DNA from: an uncultured Alphaproteobacteria bacterium | GTDB lineage: Bacteria > Pseudomonadota > Alphaproteobacteria > Methylaequorales > Methylaequoraceae | DNA: 64,000 nt | Assembly: GCA_902540805.1 (NCBI GenBank) | Contig: CACBON010000001.1 | Coordinates: 1-64,000, forward strand | Direction of reading: 5' to 3' | Shown: piece after piece, positions 1-10,053 of the stretch | Layout of the letters: the number at the start of each line of letters is the position of its first letter | How positions within the stretch are numbered: the first letter of the stretch is position 1 | Translations under genes and position numbers: made by a program | Notes under the pieces: generated by a model | Seen by the model: the letters and a program-made list of their open reading frames with translations, nothing else | Told to the model about the DNA's origin: nothing | Databases searched by the model: none

Positions 1-2
1 AT

Positions 3-713
3 AATCAAGTAATCAAAGAATTAGGTTTATTGGACGAAGTACATAGCGGAACTATATATTTAAAGAATGTCACATTTTTATCAGAAAAATTGCAAGGAAA
101 AATATTAAGAATTCTTGATGAAAAAAAATATTATAGAATTGGCGCATTAAATCCAAATGTTTTGGATTTAAGAGTTGTTGCTTCGTCAAATAAAAACTTA
201 ATTGATAATTTAAGAAAAGACCTGTTAAAAAGATTAAATTTTACAATTATAGAAATACCAAGTCTATCTAATAGAAAAAGCGATGTGGGATCATTGATAG
301 AAATTTTTTCATCTGAGATATTTATTGAAAAAGGTCTAAGGAAAAAAAAATTTTCGTCTGAGGTTATTTCATATTTAATTGATTTAGATTATTTTAGAAA
401 TATTTTTCAGCTTAAAAAATTTGTAGAATGGATTATTGTTATGTTGAACAACACAGATAATGATGAAATCAATTTAAATGATATTATTGGTTTGGGTCTA
501 AATCTAGTTGAAAAACAGAATGTTTTATCTGATGATTCGATGAACATGAATATTAAAAATGCAAGAGAGGATTTTGAAAAAAAATATCTCCTATTTAATT
601 TAGAAAAATTTAAATATAATGTATCTAAGATGGCTAATGAAATAGGAATGGAACGGACCGCAATTTACAGAAAGCTCAAACTTCTAAATATCAAGATGGA
701 TTTAGAAAAATGA
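3..713 (+). CDS. ntrX: NtrX-like sigma54-type response regulator, C-terminal part (5' truncated by window edge)
   Basis: Frame is open from base 3; GLLDEVHSGTIYLKNV...QGKILRILDEKKYYRIGA...LRVVASSNK matches the NtrC/NtrX AAA+ core, followed by a Fis-like HTH (ANEIGMERTAIYRKLKLLNI); sits upstream of trkA as in alphaproteobacteria. Confidence 0.75.
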   Translation, partial: NQVIKELGLLDEVHSGTIYLKNVTFLSEKLQGKILRILDEKKYYRIGALNPNVLDLRVVASSNKNLIDNLRKDLLKRLNFTIIEIPSLSNRKSDVGSLIEIFSSEIFIEKGLRKKKFSSEVISYLIDLDYFRNIFQLKKFVEWIIVMLNNTDNDEINLNDIIGLGLNLVEKQNVLSDDSMNMNIKNAREDFEKKYLLFNLEKFKYNVSKMANEIGMERTAIYRKLKLLNIKMDLEK

Positions 714-2092
714 AAATTCTTGTTTGTGGGGCAGGTGAAATTGGTTCTAATATAGCTAAACAACTTGTTTATGAGGATAATGATGTGACAATCATAGACA
801 AATCAGAGTCACGTTTGAGGATGTTAAATAAAACTGTGGATTTGAAAAGTGTCTGTGGAAAAACTACTCATCCAGAAATTCTTGAAAAAGCAGGTGCTGA
901 CGAAGCTGACATGATTATAGCAGTAACAGAAAGTGACGAACTTAATATTATTTCTTGTGAACTTGCAAATCATCTATTTAAAATACCTTTAAAAGTAGCT
1001 AGAATTAAAGAATCTGAATATTTAAAGTCAAACTATGCAAAGAAAATTTTCTCTCCAGGAAAAATTGACGTGGATGCAATAATTTCACCAGAGTTAGAGG
1101 TTGCAAAAGATATTATAAGAAAATTAAACACTCCTGGTGCTTTTGACTCATTTTATTTAGGAGGTAAAATAGCAAGAATAATTGGTATATCGATAAATGA
1201 TACTTGCCCAATAATAAATACGCCTTTAAGAATGCTTCCAGGAATTTTTTCCGGTTTAGAAGTAAAGATTTTATCAATTTTTAGAAAAGATGAGATAATA
1301 ATCCCTACTGGAAAAGTAGAGCTTTATCCAGGTGATGATATCTATATTTGCATCAAAAATGATGATATCTTAAGAGCGTTAAGGGTCTTTGGAATAAAAC
1401 CTCAGGAAAATAGAAAATTAATTGTTGTCGGAGCCGGTAACATTGGTTTGAATATTTTGAAAATTTTAGAGAAAGATTATCCCGATATCAATTGTAAAAT
1501 TATTGATAATGATTTAGAAAGAACTAAAAATATTTCTTCCCAATTATCAAAGCAGAGTACTATCTTATGCGGAGATGCTATCGATTCTAACCTATTAAAA
1601 GATGCTGGTGCATCTGATTCTGAAGCAATAATAACTGTAACTGATGATGATGAGACCAATATTTTCTCTTCACTATTGGCTAAAGATTTAGGATGTAAAA
1701 GAACAATGGCAATTGTTAATAACACCAATTATAGAAATTTGTCAAAGAAACTTGACTTGGATGTTCTTATCAATCCAGGTAATATTACTACTTCAGCCAT
1801 ACTGCAGTATGTAAGAAGAGGGAAAGTAAAAGAGGTACACGATTTTGGGAATGATAGAGGTGAAATTATGGAAATAGAGATTCTTCCAACCACAAAATTC
1901 GCAGATAAAAAAATAATAGATTTAGATATGCCTGATGGAGTGGTAATTGGTGGAATTGTAAGAAATAAGAAATTGATTTTTCCAGATGAGAACACAACTA
2001 TATATGTAGACGATAAACTAATAATTTTTTCAAAACCCTCATCTATCAAAGAAATAGAAAAATATTCAGAGGTAAACATAGAGTTTTTTTAA
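710..2092 (+). CDS. trkA: Trk potassium transport system NAD-binding protein TrkA
   Basis: Two Rossmann/RCK repeats (MKILVCGAGEIGSNIAKQL; LIVVGAGNIGLNILKIL), about 460 aa. Confidence 0.92.
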   Translation: MKILVCGAGEIGSNIAKQLVYEDNDVTIIDKSESRLRMLNKTVDLKSVCGKTTHPEILEKAGADEADMIIAVTESDELNIISCELANHLFKIPLKVARIKESEYLKSNYAKKIFSPGKIDVDAIISPELEVAKDIIRKLNTPGAFDSFYLGGKIARIIGISINDTCPIINTPLRMLPGIFSGLEVKILSIFRKDEIIIPTGKVELYPGDDIYICIKNDDILRALRVFGIKPQENRKLIVVGAGNIGLNILKILEKDYPDINCKIIDNDLERTKNISSQLSKQSTILCGDAIDSNLLKDAGASDSEAIITVTDDDETNIFSSLLAKDLGCKRTMAIVNNTNYRNLSKKLDLDVLINPGNITTSAILQYVRRGKVKEVHDFGNDRGEIMEIEILPTTKFADKKIIDLDMPDGVVIGGIVRNKKLIFPDENTTIYVDDKLIIFSKPSSIKEIEKYSEVNIEFF

Positions 2093-2946
2093 TGTCAATT
2101 TGTTATGTAAACGGTTCATATGAAGAAAAAACCTCAGCAGCGATATCAATTCAAGATAGAGGTTTTAACTTTTCTGACGGTGTATATGAAGTTATGTCTT
2201 TCTCTGGAAATAGTGTGATCAATTTTGATAAACATGTAAAAAGACTATCAAAGTCACTGGACAGTCTTAGAATTAAAAAACCATTGTCCAATTATAAAAG
2301 TCTGGAGTTAATATTAAAGAAACTGATAAAGGAAAATAAATTAGATAAAGGTTTTATATATCTTCAAATTACAAGAGGAAGTTGCTCTAGAAATCATCTT
2401 TTTCCAAAATTATCTAAGCCCAATATAGTCATTTTTACTTTTACCGCAAAATTAGATAAAAAATTTATCCTTAGTGGAGTGAAGGTTAGACTAACTGAAG
2501 ATCTTAGATGGAAAAGATGTGACATAAAGTCCATTTCTTTATTACCAAATGTTTTAGAAAAACAAAATGCTTTTGAAGAAGGAATGTACGAATCGTGGCA
2601 AACAAGAAATGATCTAATTACAGAAGGATCGACATCAAATGCCTTCATAGTGAATAGAAATGGTTTTATTCAAACACATCCAGCTAACAATTTTATTTTA
2701 GGTGGAGTAACACGTGATACACTTATTGAGATTGCAAAAAAAAATAAGATTAAAGTTGTCGAAAAGGCGTTTTCTTCAAGTGATTTATTTTTAAGTAGAG
2801 AAGCTTTCTTAACTAGCACTACTGCAAAAATTCTCCCAGTTGTAAAAATTAATAAAAAGAATATAGGTAATGGAAAACCAGGACAAATGACTCAAGCATT
2901 AATTAAAATGTACAATGAACTTGTTAAATGTCAAATTCATGAATAA
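2092..2946 (+). CDS. dat: D-amino-acid transaminase / class IV aminotransferase
   Basis: SICYVNGSYEEKTSAAISIQDRGFNFSDGVYEVM...ITEGSTSNAFIV; conserved position after trkA. Confidence 0.88.
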   Translation: MSICYVNGSYEEKTSAAISIQDRGFNFSDGVYEVMSFSGNSVINFDKHVKRLSKSLDSLRIKKPLSNYKSLELILKKLIKENKLDKGFIYLQITRGSCSRNHLFPKLSKPNIVIFTFTAKLDKKFILSGVKVRLTEDLRWKRCDIKSISLLPNVLEKQNAFEEGMYESWQTRNDLITEGSTSNAFIVNRNGFIQTHPANNFILGGVTRDTLIEIAKKNKIKVVEKAFSSSDLFLSREAFLTSTTAKILPVVKINKKNIGNGKPGQMTQALIKMYNELVKCQIHE

Positions 2947-4060
2947 TACACCAACAATAGTTATACATCCATACATAAAAAGATCACGAGGCTCAAAAGA
3001 AATCCTTCTGGAAGAAGCAATAAAGTTGGTTCAAGCAATCGATTTAAATTGTATTGATTCGTCTCTTGTTGGGATAGACACTATAAATCCAAAAACTTAT
3101 CTTAAATCCGGGTATGTTATTTTTTTGAAACAAAAAGTAATTGAACTTAATGTCGAATTGATATTTTTAAATACAAGTCTGTCTCCTATACAGCAAAGAA
3201 ACTTAGAGAAAGCAACAAACTGTAAAATTATAGATAGAACAGGTTTAATTATAGAAATATTTGGTTCTCGAGCCAAATCTAATGAGGGGAAACTTAGTGT
3301 TTTATTAGCTAGTTTAAAGTTTCAAAAGAGTAGACTTGTAAGATCATGGACTCATCTAGAAAGACAAAGAGGTGGAGCTGGCTTTATGGGTGGGCCTGGT
3401 GAAAAGCAAATTGAATCAGATAGACGCCAATTAACAGAGAGAATTAACAGACTAAAAACTAAAATTAATAAAATTGATAAAATTAGAAATATTCAGAGAT
3501 ATAGAAGAATAAAAAATAAAATACCTATTATTTCATTAGTAGGTTATACAAACTCTGGAAAATCAACGTTATTTAATCTAATTACGAAATCTAAAGTATT
3601 ATCTAAAAATATGCTATTTGCGTCTTTGGATTCAACTATTAGAAATGGTTACATCAATGGTTTTAATTTAAATTTTATTGATACAGTGGGTTTTATTAGA
3701 GATTTACCAACAACTCTAATTGATTCATTTAAATCCACACTTAATGACATTATAAATTCTGATTTGATACTTCATGTTAGAGATATTTCGGATGCAGAAT
3801 ATCATGATCAAAAAAATGAGGTTTTAAGAATACTTGAAGAAATTGGGGTCCAAAAAGATGATGAAAGAATAATAGAAGTAATAAATAAAACTGATTTAGT
3901 GAAAAATAAAATAAATCACCACAACTCTATGGGTGAGAAATCTGTAATGATCTCTGCTATGAATGGTAGTGGTATTAGTGAATTAAAGAATATTATTATT
4001 AAAAACTTAAGCAAGTGCAGTTTGATAAAATTTTTACATCAACAATCTTATCAAGTTTGA
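2939..4060 (+). CDS. hflX: GTPase HflX (ORF track starts at 2915; ATG at 2939 preferred)
   Basis: HflX motif RQRGGAGFMGGPGEKQIESDRR plus G-domain GYTNSGKSTLFN, DTVGFIRDLP, NKTD. Confidence 0.92.
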   Translation: MNNTPTIVIHPYIKRSRGSKEILLEEAIKLVQAIDLNCIDSSLVGIDTINPKTYLKSGYVIFLKQKVIELNVELIFLNTSLSPIQQRNLEKATNCKIIDRTGLIIEIFGSRAKSNEGKLSVLLASLKFQKSRLVRSWTHLERQRGGAGFMGGPGEKQIESDRRQLTERINRLKTKINKIDKIRNIQRYRRIKNKIPIISLVGYTNSGKSTLFNLITKSKVLSKNMLFASLDSTIRNGYINGFNLNFIDTVGFIRDLPTTLIDSFKSTLNDIINSDLILHVRDISDAEYHDQKNEVLRILEEIGVQKDDERIIEVINKTDLVKNKINHHNSMGEKSVMISAMNGSGISELKNIIIKNLSKCSLIKFLHQQSYQV

Positions 4061-4912
4061 AGTATCTTCTTTTTCAAACCCAAGTTTAATAAGTTTTTGA
4101 TAATTTTTTTTAATTATCTTTGTTACTGGAAGTTTAATATCAGATTGATTTATTTCCTTAATAATTATCTCAAGGTCCTTCAACATCAATTTATTCATAA
4201 ATCCAAAATTGAATTCTGATTTCCACATTGTTTTTGCTCTATTCTCTAATTGCCACGATTGACCAGCTCCATTTTTTAATACTTTAATAAGGCTATCAAT
4301 TTTTAATTTTTTTTTTTTAGCAAAATTCAAACCCTCAGCCAACCCTTGAATAATTGTTGCGACACATATTTGATTAACCATTTTAGCAAGTTGCCCAGAA
4401 CCAGAAATACCCATATAAACCAATGACTTAGAGTATAGTTCTAAAATCTCTTTTAGATTGTTAAATTTTGACTTTTTTCCACCAACCATAATTGATAATG
4501 TTCCATTTATTGCACCAATTTCTCCACCACTAATTGGAGCATCAAAAAAAAAGCATTTCTTACCTAAAGTTTGTTCATATAATAACTTAGATATGTTGTA
4601 CGAGGCAGTAGTATGGTCCACAATTAATGTTTTTGGACGTAAACCTTTCAATATTCCATTTTTTGATAGATACACATTTTTTAAATCTAAATCTTTGCCA
4701 ACACAAGATACTATAAAATCACATTTATTTGATAAGTGTTCATATTGATCATATGTAAAAAGTCGTCTAGATTTTTTAAATTTTTTTATAAATTTTAAGG
4801 TATTCTTTGAATTTCTATTAATTATATGAACATTTCTATTAGAATTAATTATATGAAGTGCAATATTATAACCCATCACACCAAGACCAATAAATCCAAC
4901 GTTTTTAATCAT
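4034..4912 (-). CDS. 3-hydroxyisobutyrate dehydrogenase-family NAD(P)-dependent oxidoreductase
   Basis: GFIGLGVMGYNIALHI; DAPISGGEIGAINGTLSIMVGG; GSGQLAKMVNQ. Confidence 0.87.
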   Translation of the reverse strand: MIKNVGFIGLGVMGYNIALHIINSNRNVHIINRNSKNTLKFIKKFKKSRRLFTYDQYEHLSNKCDFIVSCVGKDLDLKNVYLSKNGILKGLRPKTLIVDHTTASYNISKLLYEQTLGKKCFFFDAPISGGEIGAINGTLSIMVGGKKSKFNNLKEILELYSKSLVYMGISGSGQLAKMVNQICVATIIQGLAEGLNFAKKKKLKIDSLIKVLKNGAGQSWQLENRAKTMWKSEFNFGFMNKLMLKDLEIIIKEINQSDIKLPVTKIIKKNYQKLIKLGFEKEDTSNLIRLLM

Positions 4913-7487
4913 AATTTATAATTAATTCGTTGTTTTCATTTATAGTTACACTTACTTGTGAACCTTCCCTAATATTATTACTTAAAATGAGATGTGCTAT
5001 CTTATCTATAATCTCTTTTTGTATAAGTCTTTTTAATGGTCTTGCTCCATATAAGTTTGAAAACCCTTCATTTACAATCCAATTCTTTGATTTTTCATCA
5101 AATTTAGCTCTAATTTTCTTAGGTTTCAAAATTTCTTCAAGATAATCCAATTGAATATCAATAATTTTTTTAATTTCTTTTTTTGTTAGCCTGTTAAATA
5201 TTATAGACTCATCAATTCTGTTTAAAAATTCAGGTTTAAAATGCTTTCTGACTTTTTCCATTATTTTTTCTTTTGTAAAAACCTCCACTTGATTCTTTTG
5301 TTCATCAGAAAACTCAATTAATTCCGCACCTAAATTTGAAGTCATAATTATAATTGTATTTTTAAAGTTTACAAATCTTCCTTTGGAGTCGGTTAACCTT
5401 CCATCATCAAAGACTTGTAATAATAAATTAAAAACATCTGGATGAGCCTTCTCAATCTCGTCAAGCAGAACTAGTTGATATGGTTTTCTTCTAATAGATT
5501 CTGTTAAAATTCCCCCTTCCTCAAAACCAACGTAACCTGGAGGTGAACCAATTAATTTAGATACTGAATGCTTTTCCATAAATTCAGACATGTCCAATCT
5601 AAATAATGATTTTTTATCATTAAAAAGGAATTCGGATAGAATTTTTGTTAACTCCGTTTTTCCTACACCTGTAGGTCCTAGAAATAAAAAAATACCTATG
5701 GGTCTGTTAGGATCTTGAATTCCAGCTCTTGCTCTAAGTACACATCTAGATATTTTTTGAATTGCTTCAGATTGTCCAATAACTTTTTTTTGAAGTTCAT
5801 TCTCCATATTGATTATTTTTTCTTTTTCCCCCTCTAGCATTCTTTCTACCGGAATTCCTGTTGATTTAGATATCACTTCTGCTATTTCATCAGGAGATAC
5901 GTACTTTCTTAAAATCTTCTGCTCTTTCTTCGATTCTAGCATTTTAAGTTTGTTTTCTAGTTGGGGAATCTTACCGTAAGCCAGTTCTCCTGCTTTTGAT
6001 AATTCACCCTCTCTTTGCAGGATGTTTAATCTATTTCTATTGGATTCAATTGTAGATTTGAGTTTTTGAATATCGTTAATTACATCCTTTTCTCTAATCC
6101 AATTATTATTAAAATCTTCAAATTCTTTCTCTAATTTTTTTATTTCTTCTTTAAGATCATTTGTTCTGTCTACAGACTTTTTATCGTTTTCTTTTTTTAA
6201 GCTTTCATATTCAATTTTATTTTGTAAAAGTTTTCTCTCAATTTTATCTAGCTTTTCAGGCTTTGAATCAATTTGTAATCTTATACGTGATGCTGCTTCA
6301 TCCATAAGATCAATTGCTTTATCAGGTAAAAATCTGTCATTAATATATCTTTGAGATAATTCAACTGCGGAGACTATTGCTGAATCTAGAATTTTAACTC
6401 CATGATGAACTTCATATTTCTCTTTTAATCCTCTTAAAATGGATATTGAATCATCCAAGCTTGGTTCCTCAACCAAAATTTGCTGAAATCTTCGAGCTAG
6501 AGCGGCGTCTCTTTCAATATGTTCTCTGTATTCATTAAGCGTGGTTGCGCCAATACAATGGAGTTCTCCCCTAGCTAAGGCAGGTTTTAATAAATTTGAT
6601 GCATCCATTGCTCCATCAGTTTTACCAGCACCTACTAAAGTGTGTATTTCGTCTATAAATAAAATAGTTGAATGTTTATTGTTTTCGATATCCTTAAGTA
6701 TTTTTTTTAATCTTTCTTCAAAATCTCCACGAAATTTTGCTCCAGCAACTAATGAACCTAAATCTAATGAAATGACTTGTTTTTTTTTTAATGAGTCAGG
6801 AATATCATTATTTATAATTCTTAATGCTAATCCTTCAACAATAGCGGTTTTACCTACACCGGGTTCTCCTATAAGTACTGGATTATTTTTTGTTCTTCTT
6901 GACAGAACTTGAATACTTCTTCTTATTTCTTCTTCTCTTCCAATTACTGGATCTAATTTTCCCAATTTTGCCAATTCTGTAAGATCTACAGAATACTTTG
7001 ATAGTTCATCAGAACTAGAATTTTTATTTGTATCGTTAATAGTTTGGCCTTTCCGTAGTTTTAAAATGATAGATTTAAGTATATTCTTATTTAATTTCTT
7101 AGTATTCAATAATTGAGTAATCTTTAAATCTTCAAAACATAAAATAGTATACAATAAAATTTCAGGAGAAATAAATGAATCGTTAAATTCATCTTTTCTT
7201 GTTTTTGATAATTCTAAAACCTTAATTAGTTCATCTGAAAGAAAAACATTAATATTCCTTCCAAGAACTTTAGGTATATTAGAAATTTCTTTTTCAACTA
7301 AATCTACAAGATTCGATTTATCTAATTGTAAATTTTCAATTATATCCTCGATAAAACTATTAGAATCATTAAAAATACTAAAAATTAAATGTTCGACTGA
7401 AATTTGTTGATTGTTTAGTGATACCGCTTTATTTTGTGCTTGATTAATTAAGAATTTACTTTTATCGTTGAATTGATCAAAATTCAT
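4905..7487 (-). CDS. clpB: ATP-dependent chaperone ClpB
   Basis: 860 aa, two AAA+ domains (GEPGVGKTAIVEGLA, GPTGVGKTELTK), coiled-coil middle domain, Clp N-domain. Confidence 0.96.
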   Translation of the reverse strand: MNFDQFNDKSKFLINQAQNKAVSLNNQQISVEHLIFSIFNDSNSFIEDIIENLQLDKSNLVDLVEKEISNIPKVLGRNINVFLSDELIKVLELSKTRKDEFNDSFISPEILLYTILCFEDLKITQLLNTKKLNKNILKSIILKLRKGQTINDTNKNSSSDELSKYSVDLTELAKLGKLDPVIGREEEIRRSIQVLSRRTKNNPVLIGEPGVGKTAIVEGLALRIINNDIPDSLKKKQVISLDLGSLVAGAKFRGDFEERLKKILKDIENNKHSTILFIDEIHTLVGAGKTDGAMDASNLLKPALARGELHCIGATTLNEYREHIERDAALARRFQQILVEEPSLDDSISILRGLKEKYEVHHGVKILDSAIVSAVELSQRYINDRFLPDKAIDLMDEAASRIRLQIDSKPEKLDKIERKLLQNKIEYESLKKENDKKSVDRTNDLKEEIKKLEKEFEDFNNNWIREKDVINDIQKLKSTIESNRNRLNILQREGELSKAGELAYGKIPQLENKLKMLESKKEQKILRKYVSPDEIAEVISKSTGIPVERMLEGEKEKIINMENELQKKVIGQSEAIQKISRCVLRARAGIQDPNRPIGIFLFLGPTGVGKTELTKILSEFLFNDKKSLFRLDMSEFMEKHSVSKLIGSPPGYVGFEEGGILTESIRRKPYQLVLLDEIEKAHPDVFNLLLQVFDDGRLTDSKGRFVNFKNTIIIMTSNLGAELIEFSDEQKNQVEVFTKEKIMEKVRKHFKPEFLNRIDESIIFNRLTKKEIKKIIDIQLDYLEEILKPKKIRAKFDEKSKNWIVNEGFSNLYGARPLKRLIQKEIIDKIAHLILSNNIREGSQVSVTINENNELIINYD

Positions 7488-7529
7488 GATTTATTTTGAT
7501 GATATTAAATCAAAATCTCAAGTACTTTA

Positions 7530-8681
7530 TTGGAAAAAAAAAAAAATAACTTACCCTTAGATGGATTAGTAGTATTGGACTTAACAAATGTACTATCAGG
7601 TCCTTTTGCTACCTTAATATTGTCTGATTTGGGAGCCAAGGTAATAAAAATAGAAAAACCCGGTGGGGATGATTCAAGAGGTTATGGCCCTTTTGCAAAT
7701 GGAAAATCTGGATACTTTATTTCGTTAAACAGAGGAAAAAAAAGTATTTGTTTAGATTTAAAAAAAAAAAAGGAAAAGCAAATTTTTGAAAAAATTCTGT
7801 CTAAATCAGATGTTCTTATAGATAACTTTAAGCCTGAAACTTTGGTAAAACTCGGCTTTTCTTGGAAATATTTGTCCAAGAAATATCCTAGATTAATTCA
7901 CAGTAAAATTACTGGATTTGGAGAAACGGGCCCACTTAAAGACCTTCCAGCTTATGATATAATTGTTCAAGCCATGGGAGGATTAATGAGTATTACTGGA
8001 AAGGACGAAGAAAATTTAGTAAGAGTTGGTACTTCTATCGGAGATATTGCTGCAAGTTTGTTTGCAGTTATTGGAATATTAAGTCAATTAATTAGACGAA
8101 ATAAGACAAATTCTGGCTCTAAACTAGATTTAAGTATGTTAGATTGTCAGGTTTCAATTTTAGAAAATGCAGTTGCAAGATACTCAATCGAAGGTAGAAA
8201 TCCTAAACCACTAGGGACTGATCACCCTTCCATTTCACCGTTTGGTGCTTTTAAAACAAAAGATGGGCTAATGGTTCTTGCAATTGGAAATGACAGATTA
8301 TTTGAAAAATTTTGTAATGTTTTAAAAAATAAAAAATTAGCAAAGAAATATTCTACCAATAAAAAAAGAAATGATAATCTCAATAATTTTAAAAAGGAAT
8401 TAGAGTTAATTTTTAAGAAAAATAAAACGTCATTTTGGATCAAGAAATTAACAATTAATAAAATACCATGTGCAAAAATTAATTCAGTCAGCGAAATAAC
8501 ACGTAATAAACAAATATTACATAGAAAAATGATTTCTGACTATCCCGAGAAACTTGGGAAACTAAAGGTTGCGCACACTCCATTCAATTTTGATTTTGTT
8601 AAAAATAAGCCACAAATAAAGTTAGCACCAAATTTAGATGAGCATAGAAACGAAATTTTAAAATTCTTTGGAATAAATTAA
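7530..8681 (+). CDS. CaiB/BaiF CoA-transferase family protein
   Basis: LPLDGLVVLDLTNVLSGPFATLILSDLGAKVIKIEKPGGDDSRGYGPF; TTG start beside a poly-A run. Confidence 0.9.
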   Translation: MEKKKNNLPLDGLVVLDLTNVLSGPFATLILSDLGAKVIKIEKPGGDDSRGYGPFANGKSGYFISLNRGKKSICLDLKKKKEKQIFEKILSKSDVLIDNFKPETLVKLGFSWKYLSKKYPRLIHSKITGFGETGPLKDLPAYDIIVQAMGGLMSITGKDEENLVRVGTSIGDIAASLFAVIGILSQLIRRNKTNSGSKLDLSMLDCQVSILENAVARYSIEGRNPKPLGTDHPSISPFGAFKTKDGLMVLAIGNDRLFEKFCNVLKNKKLAKKYSTNKKRNDNLNNFKKELELIFKKNKTSFWIKKLTINKIPCAKINSVSEITRNKQILHRKMISDYPEKLGKLKVAHTPFNFDFVKNKPQIKLAPNLDEHRNEILKFFGIN

Positions 8682-9373
8682 TCCCAAGGGCCTCTTTTTA
8701 AAAAAACTGATTTTCCTTTTTTAGTAATAGTTTTTTTAATTTTATTGTTGAAGATATATGAATAAAACAATCCAAATACAAAACCACCAATATGAGCAAC
8801 CCATGCAACATTGGATTCTTGATTACCAAGATTAAGAAATTGAAATAAAAACCAAAAAATCAAAAGTATAAAAGCTGGGACTCTAATTGTAAAAAAAATA
8901 AAAAAAGGGACTAAAACAAGAACTTTTGCTTTTGGAAATAAATGAAGATAAGCACCTAGAACTCCTGCGATTGCTCCGGAAGCTCCTATCAATGGAATAT
9001 TGGAGTTTATATCCAATAATCCATGACTTATAGAAGCAACAACACCGGATAAGATATAAAACAATATAAATTTTTTGGACCCCATTTTATCTTCAACATT
9101 ATCTGCAAAGATCCAAAGATAGAGCATATTACCTAAAAAATGCATCCAACCACCATGCATAAAAATAGAGGTTATTAGGGTAAATGTAGGTAAAAGAAAA
9201 GGTAAATCTGAACCTAAAAAGAAAGATTTTGGCTTAAAACCAAAATAATAGGTAAAATAATTTGAATTTTCTAAAGACAATTGAATAAAAAATACAATTG
9301 AACATAAAATTAATATTAGAGACCTTATGTGTGTTTTATTTTTTGTTGGATTGTCGTCTTTTAAAGGTATCAT
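8678..9373 (-). CDS. Rhomboid family intramembrane serine protease
   Basis: MHGGWMHFLGNMLYLWIFADNVED...IGASGAIAGVLGAYL...WVAHIGGFVFG. Confidence 0.93.
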   Translation of the reverse strand: MIPLKDDNPTKNKTHIRSLILILCSIVFFIQLSLENSNYFTYYFGFKPKSFFLGSDLPFLLPTFTLITSIFMHGGWMHFLGNMLYLWIFADNVEDKMGSKKFILFYILSGVVASISHGLLDINSNIPLIGASGAIAGVLGAYLHLFPKAKVLVLVPFFIFFTIRVPAFILLIFWFLFQFLNLGNQESNVAWVAHIGGFVFGLFYSYIFNNKIKKTITKKGKSVFLKRGPWD

Positions 9374-10053
9374 TATATAACTTTCTGTTGTGCTATTTTG
9401 GTTTTACCAAGTATTATTAAAAAGGTATTCTTATCGATAATATCAGAAAAAACTTTCGATTTAACGTCTATCCCTCCAGTGAAATGACCGAAAGAGGGTA
9501 GAATACAAAAATCTCTCGAAACTACAAAACACTTGTATGAATATGAAGAGTTATTAATTTTTATAATTGTTTTAGGATGAAAATGTCCAGAAAATTCAAA
9601 AGAATCCTTTGAATTATCTTTGCTTTTAATGTGCTTAAAACTTAAATCATTTTCCTGAAAACTATTAAAAAATTTGCCCCCAATCTTATCTTTACTAAAA
9701 AGTTTTTTATCATGATTTCCTGTTACCCATTTAAAATCAACTGTTTCAGTAATTTTGTTTAACTCTATTATTTCTTGGTTATTCATGTTTAAAATTGAAA
9801 ATCTATCATGAAAATTATCGCCCAAAGTTATAACTCTTCTTGGTTTATAAATTTCAATAACTTTCTTTAGTTTATACAAAGTCTCTTTAATATCATAAGG
9901 TGGAATTTGGAATCCACTTAAATTTAAAGATTTAGCTTTGCCAAAATGAAGATCAGCTAAAACTATAGTTTTAGTTTGCTCGATGAATAGAACACCTGTT
10001 TTGTCAAAATAAATATCATAATTTAAAATTTTTTTTTTTAAATTATTTTGCAT
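9373..10053 (-). CDS. pdeM: Ligase-associated DNA damage response endonuclease PdeM (metallophosphoesterase)
   Basis: ADLHFGKAKSLNLSGFQIP; GDNFHD; WVTGNHD; FSGHFHPK; next to Lhr-like helicase. Confidence 0.87.
   Translation of the reverse strand: MQNNLKKKILNYDIYFDKTGVLFIEQTKTIVLADLHFGKAKSLNLSGFQIPPYDIKETLYKLKKVIEIYKPRRVITLGDNFHDRFSILNMNNQEIIELNKITETVDFKWVTGNHDKKLFSKDKIGGKFFNSFQENDLSFKHIKSKDNSKDSFEFSGHFHPKTIIKINNSSYSYKCFVVSRDFCILPSFGHFTGGIDVKSKVFSDIIDKNTFLIILGKTKIAQQKVI

Noticed and set aside
1477-2079. Two minus-strand ORFs (83 and 116 aa)
   Set aside because: Antisense shadows of trkA.
6541-6912. 123-aa plus-strand ORF
   Set aside because: Lies antisense inside clpB; translation has no recognisable domain and mirrors a conserved AAA+ region.
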